Shown one piece after another: positions 31,127 through 44,617 of a stretch of 64,000 nt of DNA. Both the position numbers and the translations under genes were made by a program. Position 1 is the stretch's first letter. Each line of letters opens with the position of its first letter. Source of the DNA: Holacanthus passer (lineage: Eukaryota > Chordata > Actinopteri > Pomacanthidae); NCBI GenBank assembly GCA_025331565.1, contig JAFREQ010000093.1:1482501-1546500 (forward strand). The letters run 5' to 3'. Below the pieces are notes generated by a model. The model did not search any database. It was not told the origin of the DNA and was given only the letters and a program-made list of their open reading frames with translations.

Positions 31127-34100
31127 CTAAAGAGGGAGTCCTCTTGCAGCCTTAGGAACAGTGTGAGAAATAAATATTTGATAGGAGGATGACCTACTTC
31201 CTGTGCCCTGAAAAGTTATTTGTCTTTTTCTGCCTCCATCCACCACCGAGGCCTCTTTTCATCAGGCCCTGCAGCAGAGGGTGAGAAAGGAAGAGAGACT
31301 CTTACTGTAAAAAAAAAAAAAAAAAAAAAAAAAGGAGGCAAGAGAGAGGAAGAGGAGGAGATGCAGGAAGACAGAAGCAGCGAGAGAGGTGATCTGAAGA
31401 GAGAATAAATGTTTGATTGGAGTTTTAGTTCCTCGGAGGCAGAGATGGTAGAAATGATCTCATCGCTTGAATTGCACCTGAAAGCACCTGAAAGCTACGG
31501 GCTGAATAACACCGACGTGACGCCCAGTGACACATGTAAACCGCAAACTTGTGACCTCCATGAATTATACAGAGATCTGTAGTTTGACAGTGAACAGAAA
31601 ATATGTTTGTTGTTTGCGTGCAGGAGAAGAGGAGGAAGAGGAGGAGCTACTCACCAGCGTCCAGCGTGTGGAGATGTTTGGAGCCGATGCTAATGATCGG
31701 CATCAGGACCAGATCCAGGCATAATCTGATGGACCGTATCGGTGAAGTAGGTTAAAATCAGATCCTTCTTTTCTGTATTTGTTTTTGTTCACTTCAGCCT
31801 GTTGGAGTTTCAGTGCTGCTCTTGTTTATGACAGCTGGCTTCTACGGTGCAGTTTCAGTTGAAATATCTGACTATGAATCATTATTTGGGCGCATCGGAC
31901 GACTCGGAGTCCTGAGACTGAGGCTGGTTCTGGTTCTGACCGACAGCCAATGTTAAAAGACTGTGGACCAAACAAACAGGCAGAGCCCTGCACAGCTGCT
32001 GGTTTAGCTGCTGTTCATTGTTCGTTCTGTATTTTCTCGTAGTGGCTTTTCCTGGAAAAATCCAGAAACACACTTCAGCTTCTCTCAGAGACCGTTTATA
32101 GAAACTACATTGTCTGACTGTGGCTAATGGAACACAAGTTAGCTTAAACAGGCTGAGTACTGAACCTCAACGTGTGTCAGAGCGACACCTTTTGAAAATA
32201 TGTCTGATGTGACTGAGACTCGAAAACTGGCATCAAATGTCTGGTCAGATTCACAAAGTTCCTGTTTAAACCAGAATTTTATTGTTTTTTTCCCATTTGA
32301 AAGCCTGTTTATTCTCAGTTAATTCCAAATCATGGCACCTTGCTGCTTTTCTTTGAAGGTGCTCTGCATCTTCGAAGCCTCTGCTGCTAACCTGAGGGTC
32401 CATGAGGGGCCAGTGCTGAAGGTATGGGGGCCAATGTGGCACAGATTCAAGGACCGCTGTCAGTACAGTCACTTTAATTCTGCCCATTATGCTGCCAACA
32501 CCAGCCATTTGCAGCAGTCTGTGGATCTTTGTGTGATCCTTCAGAGAATGGCCTGTCATGAGATGTGCAGCTCCGTTGCTCATTCGCTTTTCTTCATTGG
32601 TGATAGTTTTATGGAAACTATAATAGTATGAGTAGGTAGGCCAAGTTTGAGGGCTCTAGGTAAAAAGGTCACAGCAAAACAATAACTTCATGAAATATAA
32701 AAGATGTTATAGAATTAATAACCCGACAGAGTGTGAAGTACGCCCCCTCGACCATGTGCAATATTAAAATACTGCTTTGTGTTAATGCCTCAATAATTCA
32801 ACGCTCTGAATGGCTCCATGCTTCAGGACCAAGGACTTTAACTTGTGTTCACTTGTGTTAACTGGTGTTTTTCTGTTGTGGCGACGAAGTCAGTGCATTT
32901 AAAGGACTTAAGTGACCGGGCTACAGTTTCTGTCTCCAGAGGCCGATGTCTTAAACATCATGTGAACCTGGTTTCAGGGAAGATGATGAGGAAAACGTGG
33001 GACTTCCCAGTCGCCCAGACGTTCATGTTACCTTTGGTTGAATCGCTACCATAGTTGATGTGACATCCATGGCCACAGGAAGGATTGCCCAATCAGCTTC
33101 CCACATTGGTTCTAATGTGGTTAGACTGTTAAAATCTTAAAATTTAAATCGACAAATAATACTGAGGTGGCCTGATATTATGATTTGTCCAGTCCATTTT
33201 CTTTAAGACCATATCGCTTTGCACCGCCTGACTTGGTTCAGTTATTCATCAGAAGTCCCATCGTCCCCATTCGCTGACTGAAATCACTAATTTAACTGCA
33301 TATCAGAGATTCACTAGGTCTTCAAATTTGTTTAATCTGTCATGGGGGCCATGTTGTAAGTTTATTTACCCAGAAATATGTGCTGTAATAACTATCTGCA
33401 GTGTTGTAATGCAACACTTTGAAAGGGTTAGTGTTTCATGATCTTGCATAATTTTACTCATGTAAATATTGAGCAGGACTTTAAACTGTATTTTCCAGTT
33501 GTGTTATTGATACCTTTAGTAACGAGTGGAGTCTGTTAGTGAGAGGGACGCTGTCTCCACTTCCTGGTTGTTCCCTCAGAGGGGCGGTATTAACCTTTGA
33601 CCCTTTTGCTTATCCAGGCTGTTAACCCAGGGAGGGGAAGGGTCAGAGGTCAGCCGCGTGCCTTCAGTCAGGGATGGAGGACCAGATGTATGTTTGTCTC
33701 ATAGGAGGAACTCACACCTGTAACTTTCTCATCCCTCAGAGAGTGAATATTTATAAATGAATGTCGTCCCAAAGTGAAAAAGGTTCGGTCGACAGAGATC
33801 ATGTCGTGCACCGTGGTTTCTCCATGTTCACATCAGTGTTTAGGAGAGAGATGAGTCGATGTGAGCCAGTTTCTGTGTTTTCTTTACCAGGCTTAAGGAG
33901 GAGGGTGATCGATGCTTCAGTCAGTGTTTGTGGCAGCGAACCACTGGACAGAGATTCATTCAAACATATCAAGTAAAATTATAGATAATTTGTTAGAAAA
34001 TGATTTTAAAGGATTCTATTGGGCAGCCATCTGGGCCAGGCGCCTCGCCGCTTTGCATCGCCGTTATCGCATTAATGGCCTCTGTATGTTGTAATGAGAG

Positions 34101-34744
34101 TTCAGTCTCTCTATTGTGTTTATAGAAGAAGCTCAGAGATTGTTGAAGCATCAGTCAGTGCTGTCATTTGAGGTTTCTGACGTATGTAGGTTTGTGTAAA
34201 ACAAGGTCGATGTTTAATTTCTCTTAGTCAATTGTAAATTATTTCAGTGTAGTTTTTATGTTAGTTATTTTAACAAGAGTCATTCAGTTTTTTCAGTTGA
34301 TATGAAATTGTATTGAGTTTGGAGGTTGAGCTCGATGAGTTTCTTGGTGAAATGCAATTTCACATTTAAATATTTAACATGATTAAAAGTTGTAGCTTTT
34401 TTTTTTATGTCCCTGTTTTATCCAGTTTCATTCCAGCTAATGAATCATACATCAACCTTTCTTGCCTTAGTTCTTTTATCCATGTTTAACCAGAAAGAGT
34501 AGAACAACTGTCATGATAGTTTTAAAGTATAGAAATGGTTAACCTCTCTAAAGAGAACAGAGTCCTTGGACTGATGACAGGATGAGTTCAAATTTAAACT
34601 CAACACATTTTCAAGTCACTTCAAATAATTTACTGTCTCCAAGCTGAATAGTCAAAGGCAAAAAACACCCATAATTCAACTCTTCACTGAAGCTCTGAAT
34701 GTAAAACTTCTGAACTCAACAGAAATCAATCAACACAACCGAGA
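30736..34744. other. Intergenic sequence before the lcor 3' end
   Basis: CA tract at 31084-31121, poly(A) run at 31311-31333, and a possible exon at 31622-31724 whose frame reads ELLTSVQRVEMFGADANDRH before a TAA. The rest is unrecognised unique DNA. Confidence 0.6.
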
Positions 34745-34751
34745 CTGACAT

Positions 34752-34775
34752 TTTATTTTCACAACAAAATTTATT
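34752..34775 (-). promoter_or_regulatory. lcor: Candidate distal lcor polyadenylation signals
   Basis: TTTATT on the + strand at 34752-34757 and 34770-34775, i.e. two AATAAA on the lcor strand. The next bases on that strand include GGTTGTGTTGATTG, a GU-rich downstream element. Confidence 0.5.
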
Positions 34776-35380
34776 AGAAGAATAGTGGTTTTGAAAAGAA
34801 GGTTCTAGCATCCAGTGAATACTACCTTACACAACATTACAGCTGAAATGTGTGGCAAAAATGGCAATTTTCTTTTTTACCAAATTGAATATAACATAAC
34901 CAGTAAAATATTTTACACATGCACAAAGACAGATCTAATCAGCGTCGCCTGACGTTCAATGCAAAATGAAGTTTAAAAAAAAAAAAGACTATAGGAAGTC
35001 AAATCATCATCTTTCATCTTTTTGTCAAAAAAAATCACAGACATTATGAGACAATTTATTATCACCAGCCCGATCAGAAAATCAGATTTTGCATTCAAAA
35101 CAGGGAGAGAGAAAGAGAAAATAAAATAGTGCAGTCAGTCAAACTAAAACCAATTAATGTGATCCTTGTTAAGTGCTCATTTACACGGACATCGATAATA
35201 TAAGCCTAGAAGAATAAAAGTCCAACTCACAAGGTACAAAATAAGAACGAAAACAAAAAAAAATATTGTACATAAATAAAACTACAATATGAGAAAAATA
35301 TTTTTTAAATTATACAATTTTTTTGTCAAACTGTAAACAGTAGATATTGAAAAAATGAGGTCCATTGGGGTATTTGGAGA

Positions 35381-35383
<3 letters not shown>

Positions 35384-35437
<54 letters not shown>
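35384..35437 (+). repeat. (TG)n microsatellite
   Basis: About 27 TG units; reads as (CA)n in the putative lcor 3'UTR about 640 nt before its end. Confidence 0.97.
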
Positions 35438-35440
<3 letters not shown>

Positions 35441-38400
35441 ATGTGTTTGTGAGAGGTACAGTCCAGATGGGACCAAATTGTGAAAGGGGGCTTGGGCGTC
35501 CTGAGCATCGGCACAGCGCCCCCCCTAGGGCCCGCTGGACTGAAGGAATGAGGTATATCGTCAAACCCAAAAACAAAATCTCAGCGGAAAAGAGGAAAAA
35601 GCCCAGCAGGCCCTGCAGTGGGGCATCCAGCCACCCGTTAAGAACCGAGGTGAGATTCCAAAACGATAGAAACCTCAGCAGGACAGAAATCGAGACCGAA
35701 GAAAAGAAGAGGTTTGTTGTTCTACCCAAACTAGAGTCCAAACCCCTGGACAACACTTCCTGCATCTACCCAAATACCACAAGCCATTTCCAACCCAATC
35801 AGAGCTATCGCTATCACAACAAAATCAGGTTACTACCAAAACCAACATCAGGAATGTAGAAAGTAATCTTAAGAGTTCTTACAACATGAAATACAACTTA
35901 TTTTTTAAGAGTCTTTACACAGTTATCATCAAACGTCACTGATTTGATTGTTGTAAGAGGTACAAAGTTTAGGCAAAATTCAAAATACACTCCTGTCCCT
36001 CCAGACCAGGCCAATAAATAACTGCTTTGCATGACTAGTTCTTGGTGAAAACAGACTCTAAAGTCTACAGGAGACTTCCAAAAACCAATGGCATCGACCA
36101 AGCTGTGCGCAACGACACAAACACTTAACGACATACAGCAGAGGTTTCAACCAATGACAGCAGAGAAGAGTGGCTGTCTAAAACGTCAAAGAACAAATGA
36201 GAACAACTTCACTGAAAACTGCAAAACAGATCTTTCTGCTCCAGTTTGACTCGCCCTGTTCCTTCACAGCTCTACAGTTCTGTAGGTTTGAAAACACGCC
36301 GCCCAGCTGAGCTCCGCCATTTTCCTGCTTTCACTTAGAGTGAAAAGAGGCTTACATAGGTTTCCCTGAAGCATAAGAAGAACTGAAGGCAGATCTGTCA
36401 CATTCCTCTGTGTTGAGTAGCTCCATTGGCGGCGGAGAGAAAAAAAACTTAGCACTTAAACCAGACGGATACCTGAACATGGCGTACTGTAACTGCAGCG
36501 TTCTCCTACTGTATGAAGGACTGTGGAGGCTTAAAACACAGCTTAAAAGCCAAACACAGTTTTGTGCACTTGTATGAAATGTTTGTTTAAGAGGTTAGCT
36601 TGGTGTAAGTCATCGTTACGTTGGTGCTTTGTAGCCACACAATACCAGATGGCTGCGTCGATGCTCGGCACAGAGTAAAAGCCATGGGACCGGACGCAAG
36701 TCAGAGAGAGAACAGAGTGCAGACAAAGACTCGGCAGTCCTGAACTGAGAAAGAGATTGACATTCATAAGATACTAAAAATATCCAGAGATCAAAAATAG
36801 AGAGGATAAAGGATAGAAAACGAGAAGTGATCCCATGAGCAGAACACAAAATAACTCTGAGGGCGAGAAAAACTGCTTCTGGCTGTTAACGATTTTGGCG
36901 GTAATCTTCGTCTTCATAGGAACAGGCTATTGAAAATAAACCACAGTAAAGGTTGATCACTGCTAGGCCTCGGTGTAGATTAAGTACCTGAATAAGAGTG
37001 AGAGCAGTGTTGTCGAGGGTCCCTGAGGGTGCCTGGGTAATGTAATTTGGGTCTGTAAGGTGCCCAGAGAGAGGCATGTGACAACCAGGATACGTTCAGA
37101 GATGCAGGTCTTCAAACTTGTACACTGTTCCATTGAGTTACCATAAGAGCACAGGTAGATTAATGTTCCTTAAAAAAACAGCTCAGAGGCTATAATATGG
37201 TTGAAGAACAACTGAGGAAAATCAAAAAGAGCAAGCTTTTCACATTATTTCTTACACAGCCACACAGATTCACACTCATACACACTGTTTTGTTACTTTA
37301 CACGAGGAAAAAAATGATTGCAAAAGAGCTTTAGCCAAAAACCACTACGAAAGCTGTTGCAGTGACAAACACCTTAGGTGCTCCTTCTTCTCAGGAAAAG
37401 GATTTTTTCTTAGGGGCAATATTTCATATTCAAAACATCCAAAAAAGCGCTTTTGGATTAACCAGCCTCTTCAAACAAAAGGACTGATACGGGGGTATGT
37501 ACACCAGCATGCAAAAATATCGAGAGGGTCAACGTTCACGAAACCGTATGTCACTCCCAGCAAAGCCAGAGGGAGGCGCGTTTTCTAACGACTTCACTGT
37601 CCGTTGGGTCCTGTAGAAGACCTGAACAGGATCATCACCCCCTCCTCCACTTCCTTCATTAAACAGTCTTTACTTTTCTAGACATAAAAACACACAGATC
37701 GTTCCTCCTCAGTGCCTTCAATATACAGTTCCACCTCACCTGTGAAAAAGACAGGCGAGGGTTGATGGGTAAAGCAGTTCTATATACAACTGTCCTGAAG
37801 ACATCCCACCCCCACCCCCCTTTAGCACCCCCAATGTGACTCTCGCGTCCAAGTCATCTTCATAAATATACCGTCTTTACAGTGTTCGCTTCAGAAACCC
37901 CCCCTCCCCCCCCTTCACATAATTAGGCTTGAAAAGACTACAACTACACTAGATCCTAGTTCAACTACTTCTTCTGTTAACAAAAATCTCAAGTCGCCCT
38001 GCCCCTTTGCCCTATGCTACATCATGGGGAAATAACAAGCAAGAACAGAGTAAGAAAACAAACACCGAAAGCAACAGAGTGGGAGTGATTTTTCCTAACA
38101 TACTGCACTGGACTTCTGTATTGTTTCCCTGAATCATTAATGGAAAAGGCTCATCCTCTTCCTTTTCAAGATAAAAGTATATGACATTAGAGATTTGTAT
38201 ATACATATGCATTTGTGTTTGTGTCTGTGTGGGGCTTGTATAGGTATATCTATGTGCACATATAGAGTATTTCTTATTCTTAAATATGTATAGTTAAATT
38301 AGAGGTTAGTTGTGTTTGGTTTTTTTTTACATTCAGTTTTTAACAACGATAAAGAGTAGATAAGTAGATAAAGAGGTATGCAAAAGGAACAACATGGGGA

Positions 38401-41400
38401 CTGTGTAGTTACAAGTGCTCCACGTATTGGCCGTCCATCTTTCAGCAAACCCACTTTAAAATCAAAAGACGGGAGGATTTTTTCGTTTTGATGAAACCCC
38501 GTCTTTTGCAGAGAAAAGAGTGTCGTCTGTGGATCTTTCAGACTTGTTTGAAATTGTCTTGCGAGGTGGGCTGCGAAAGGTTTGAGACCAAGAATGTTCA
38601 CAAATCAAAAGACAGAACACATATAAGGATGTGAAAACAAAGCGGTATAAAAAGCTATGGAACCTCCACTGGGCGTTACGCACTGCATGGCAAGAGAAGC
38701 ATGAGGAGAAACAAAGACAAAGGACAGCAGATGAAAGTGCCCGGGAGATGAGTGTTGATGGACAGGATCTGACAATATGTGGAGGTTGTCAAGGTTACAT
38801 GGATTTCTTTTCTGAGGTATTCTGTGTTGTAAGTTTTTTTTTTTCTTCTACTTTACATTTTTGCACACTAAGAAACACCAAGATGGAAAACATTATCAAA
38901 GACTGAAAGAAAGAACAAACACTCAGTGTTACTTTCCCGAACACCGATTCAGTCAAAGCTCTCGTTTTTGTCTGTTTCGTTTTGTCTTTTACAAGCATCT
39001 TTTCTTAATTTTGTCATTCGGGAAGGCAACAGTCCAAGTCTTGTAAGTTAGATCTCCAGAGGACCAACGAGGTGGACTGTTAAGTGAGCTCTGCATGAGC
39101 CTCCCCTGCTAAGAGTTATTCATATTTACAATCCTTGCTGTTTATAAAGCACTGAAAAAGTATTTGGCTGAAAATAATGTACAGAATCAGTCAAAAATAA
39201 TAATAATAAAAAAGGCTTTTCAAGGACCCTTTTAAGTGATGATGTTCTGGCTGTCATAAGTCAACTTTAGCCAGATGAGTTTGAGGTGTTCCATAAGATT
39301 TTCTGAATAGTTTCTGTTATGGCAGTGGGAATCATCTGCATGACATTTAATCTTCTGTACTGCCAAACTTCCTGGCTGAGGACTGAACTCCGATATCCGC
39401 TCACCGAGTGCCGGTCTGTCTGACCTGACTATCGATCGTGCTCATGAGCCAGTGTTGCTCCTCAGCTCGACTATAAATACACTGGCTGGTGTGGTTATCT
39501 GCATGTAGCGTAGACTTCACAACTGATAGGTAACAGAGAAGGTAAAGTTCAAATGCAGAAGACGTCATAACTTCAAAGACGGCAAAAAGAAGCTACAAGA
39601 GGATCACAGCAATGCACTGGCAATTTAAACAAAACACAACCCCGCTCATTAGCCGATTTTTTTTCTTGTTTTTCCATTTTTAAACACAGAAACTAAAAAT
39701 CAAGCATGAGCCCGTTACCCAGAAACATCAAAACAAGAGATCAGAGACATCATACAACATTAACAGCCAAACCTTTAAAATATTGAGTCTCTTTTGTGGA
39801 GAGAGTTCATGAAATTTTTACCAAGGTTGAAATATTAACCAACTGCCAAACATACCGTGTGTACTTGTGTGTTTTGTTTAGAAACACTTCTCAATATTGC
39901 AGAGGATAATGACCAACCTTGTTGCTGAAAGAACCTCTAGCCCTGTCTTACAAAAATCTAAATCTGCAAGTTCCTCATCAGAGGAGAGCGTGGCAAAGCC
40001 TCTGTGAAAAGATAAAAGAGAAAGAAAAAAGAAAGGTAGAGGGAAGACCGTGTTCAGAGGCCTCTGGGATGTGTATACAATCCCAAGAGGCGGCAGTGAG
40101 GTTTATGAAAAGGCCTGATGAGAGGTGAAGGACCTGGGGCTATCCAGGAACACCTCATCTCTCCTGGGATAAACGAGGGTCTGTCAGCCCCATGGCGCTC
40201 ACGCTCCAGTGGCCAAGGATGCTGAAAGGATGACAAATAGTTTGGGGGCGAAGGTGAAGGGAAGGGGAAGGAAGGGGTTTATGACTTTTCATCAAAGAAA
40301 GTGACAATAAAATCAAACCACATTTACAGGGGTGTGGAAGGGGATGCGTGACCCTACCCAACCACCTTCGGCAGTGCTGCAGCATCACAGTGCCTCTCTA
40401 GAAACTGCACACTTTTGAGTGACAGGACAATCAAGATCTGACACATTTCTGAGAGGAAAAACAAGAACTGCAGATCGCAACGGTCGGCAAACAATCAGAG
40501 GATACTATGTCTTCAAGGACCGCACTGTGGGAGACCTGACAAATCATCCAGCGAACTCTTCGCTGCATTTAACTTTCATCAAAACCCTCCAGAACCAGAC
40601 AACCTGACCTCAAAACTTTCTAAGGCCTAGAAGTGCTATGAAATGCTTGAAATGGTACTTCACTGGAAACAACTGACCACGCTTTAGTTTTCAAATCAAC
40701 TTTGTGCAACTCGCTCCTGAAGCAGTCAGCATCTGAAAAAGATCCCCACAGGCAGGTCCTCGTGACAGACCAGAGGTAGCAGAAACAACAGAGAGCGTCT
40801 CAGAGACGAGCATCGAGACGGACAAACACATGCTCGTAAATGCTCTCACAAGGATACAAATGAGAGCAAAGACAAACAATCTTGATGGAAGTATAATGAA
40901 GGGAAAGAGGACATGAGAAGATGACAACAGAAATTATATGGTAAATATTTGTTTGCCAGTGTTGAACAAAGATTTTGTCATCTGTCATTAGCATTTCCTT
41001 TGAAAACGCGCTGGACGAAGGCGGATGAATCAACGTCAGAAGCAGCATCTACACATTACTCCCGGTACCTTTTGCTGCAAGATGGCATCAGTTCTGCTAA
41101 ATCTTTAAGCTCAACCCAACGCAACCTTTCGAATGCAAGAGGTAACCCAGTGTTAGCAGAGCTGGATTTGAGTTCAGAGCAACAGAGACCAGCTGGTCCA
41201 TGTAGGTGGCTCTAAAGGGCCAGACACACCTCCACATGGGAACAATGCTGCAAGATTGTCATGGCAACACACAAGGGCGCCTTATGAAATGCACTCTTAT
41301 CACAGCATTTTGACCAGATTCCCTCCACACAGTCCTGGCTTTTATTTTCTAATTTTCCTTTTCAACCTTCACATCAGGTCTGATATTTTGTCCCTAATAA

Positions 41401-44400
41401 TCCCCTTCCCTCTCTTAAGTGGAGTTTCAGATAAACCGGGGCACCTATTAATCGTAGACGCAATGTGCCGAAGTAGCGTTCGTTTGTGAAATGAATTTCA
41501 GCATCGTTCCATTAAAAGCCTGTTGTTTAACTGTGGCGTGGGGGTGGGGATGGCGACCTTCAGCGGCCTTTATTCTTCTGTACTTCACTTAGATTTCACG
41601 CTCGCACTCCCATCCACCTCCTCAGACCGCCATGTCTATCTGACGTTCGGTCTGTCTGCCATCTGTAAGCAGGCTTTCTGACGAGGCGGAGGGGTGAGAC
41701 GCACGCCAGCACCGCAGGCTCGTCGGAGGCGAGAACAGCCAGTGTGAGAAAATGTCTGCCTGCGAGCCTTTCACAGTGCAACATAATCACGGGGGGGCTG
41801 GGAATTTAAGCCAACAAATTTGACCTGAATCTCACATGACATTTTGCTTCGAAGCGCCGCTCTGTGATTTTACTCGGGCGGTTAGATTATACGTGATTAA
41901 GAAACCAACCCTTAACTATTAGATTTGAGATTGTGATTAGAGTCTTCAAAAGGCACTCCTGATTACGCTGATTGAAGAACAACAAATATATAATCACTTA
42001 TTCCTGGCGGCACCATCAGACTGAATGTGAGTAAGAAGTTAAGTGTGGTCTGTGTTGTCGATTTTTGAGCCAGGGTGGGAATTTGGAACAGCTTTAAATA
42101 ATGTCAGAGGAGGTACAGTTAGCAATTGAAGGCTGCAGATTGAAAACACATTCAGCCCCATAAAAATATTCAACATCTCTCTGTAAATGTGTTAATATTC
42201 TTATTTTCAAAGGACACGATTTTGATCATTTGAGTAAATACAGCGCTGAAGGGCAAATTCAAGGTGTAGTTATCAAAATCGTAATCTAGTTTTCAGACAG
42301 TTTTGATTAATAGCTAACGCTCTGCATGATCTCGTCTTATCTGAGTTGTAACATAAAATAATGGCTTGAACCATCACCTTTTAGATTTTTATCTTTGGAG
42401 AATTTTTACACTCTGGGTCCAGAAAAATCATTTTCTCCAAATTTCCTCCAAAAGCATCAGGCCCCTGCCAAACTTCTTGTTCGGTAGGGTAACTGAATGG
42501 AGTTGGGGTGTGTGTTGTGTTGATTGCTGCACATCAGCATCATTCTAGAGGCGTGTCTGGCCTTTAAGATCTGTACTCAGCTCTGCTTTCAAAGCTAGAC
42601 TGCTACTGAGCGACTGCTTGTCACATCTTCACAAATGCTTTGACATTTACAACACTTGGCATCGCACTCCACGACAGAGGAGATGCACATTTTAACAGAT
42701 CTGTTAGTGTCGCTTTGACAAATGTCTGGGGAAAAAATGACAGCATGGCAAGGCTAACGGCACACAAGGAGAATTGTAACTGTCAGTCCATGTGCTGATT
42801 ATTATTTTTTTAAAATGCACTCAAAGTAGAATAGATCGTGTTGCAAGAGAGAGGCAGTCATCTTGATATGTAGTGAAAAAATAATCCATCCAGAAACACA
42901 CCAGGCAATTTCTCAGACGGGGATTTAAGCCCCAGCTTTAGTCCAAGACTCCGGACTGGGAACCTGACTCAAAACATATAGCTACTGGTGATGTTCTTTG
43001 CATTCCTGCGTCTATTTCTTTTTAGCTTGTAGTTTGTTTGTGTCTTTAAGTGGAGAATCCAATTTCTACAGCCGCAGCAACCTTGATGGAACAGCACGCA
43101 ATGCAGCCACAAGACACAACACGGGAGCAAAGCATGTTTCTGATCACAGGTCGGAATGTGAGATTTCATTCCTGGAACTAGAAAACAAAGAAAATGTCTC
43201 TTTAAACAGACTTCCTAAGTATGAATTCAACACTGTACTGTCAAAAGGACATGGCTGCCTTCACAGTAAACTGTAAAACTGCGGGAAATCACTGAGAGCG
43301 GCAGAAATAGAGGAAGGAGGTTGAAAGAAAAGATGCCAAAGGAACTTAAATTACAACAAACTTACATAAACAAACATAACTGGAGGAGCGAACAGAACAT
43401 GACCGACTGATCACAAACAACAGAACAACCGAAGGGAGGATTTTTCCTTTAACAAAACGATTGGTAGGTGATTAAAAAAAAAGAATAAACAAAACGAAGT
43501 GATTTTCACAGAGGCAGTGCCTGTCCCAGTGTGCCAGATCAAAATCAGCCAGCAGGGCTGATGTTCTGCAGGCTGTGGACAAAACACACCCACCTGCTTC
43601 TAAAAGAGAAACGACTCCCAGCTTCGTAATTATACATATAACCCGCCCACACAAAGTGTGGCTACCTGATGAGGAGGGAGAATGTATGTTGCTGTAGGTG
43701 CGTCATGTCTCTCTATATGTGTGTGTGCGTTCTGCTCCTCCACGGCTGCATGTGCTAGAGAGAATACAGCATCGTATTCACAGAAACCTGGCTTCTGGCT
43801 TTTAAAGAATTTGTCTTTTCTCTTTTTTATATAAGAAAACAAACGAAGGAAAAGAAGATGTCATCAGAATAACAACAATACGAACGACGACAACAAGAAA
43901 CGACAATTATTCAAAAACTGCTTCCGTTGGTTACATCTAAAAATCTGGAAACGAGCCGTACTAAAAATCCTGATTCTTCTTTGTGTGTGTGTTTGTGTTT
44001 CTAATGTACAATCAGCTGCTTTGAAGTGGTCGGACCTGAGGTATAAATGACAACCAGATATGCAGCGTGACACAAAAAGAAACAGAAGAAAGCTCTCTGC
44101 AGAGAGGAGCATGGCAATCATATACATTATGGGTCTTTCTTTCCTGGTAGCCCGCATCATCACACACCATCCTGACACAAAATGGCATGTCATGTGGCGT
44201 CTACTAAGTGAGGTTACAGTAGTTGCTGTTCAACATTTTTTTCTTCTTTTAACACGTTTTTTTGACAGTCTTTCACTCAGAAGAAAAAAATCAAATCAAA
44301 ATAAAAACCAACCTGAAAAGCAAAAGAGAAATTGATTGGCTTACCTGAAGATGCAAAAACAGTAAAATAAATACATATATTTCATAAGTATATAGCTTTT

Positions 44401-44578
44401 TTCATTTTCATCATATAAAGGTACATTTTCCTGTGTGTGGGGTGTTTTTTTGGAATGCAGTGTAAAAGATTTTGGATAGGATATTTTTCTTTTACAAGAC
44501 AGCAGATAAAGGAAGGTTAACTTGTCCACCTGTCCCCCAATCTCCCCTCTGGGTCTCTGATTTCTCTGGGTGTGAGAA

Positions 44579-44579
<1 letters not shown>

Positions 44580-44617
<38 letters not shown>
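44580..44617. repeat. Poly(A)/poly(T) run
   Basis: About 36-38 consecutive A on the + strand (poly(U) in the lcor transcript). Confidence 0.95.

Noticed and set aside
35365..35859. Plus-strand frame of 164 residues and its antisense partner of 108
   Set aside because: The first part is a GT repeat, the rest matches nothing known, and it lies in the probable lcor 3'UTR.
38631..38906. Plus-strand 91-residue frame with a basic start and hydrophobic middle
   Set aside because: No splice, homology or codon support, and it runs antisense to the putative lcor UTR.
44580..44617. Poly(A) tail of a retroposed copy
   Set aside because: No SINE, LINE or processed-gene body precedes it and no target-site duplication was seen.
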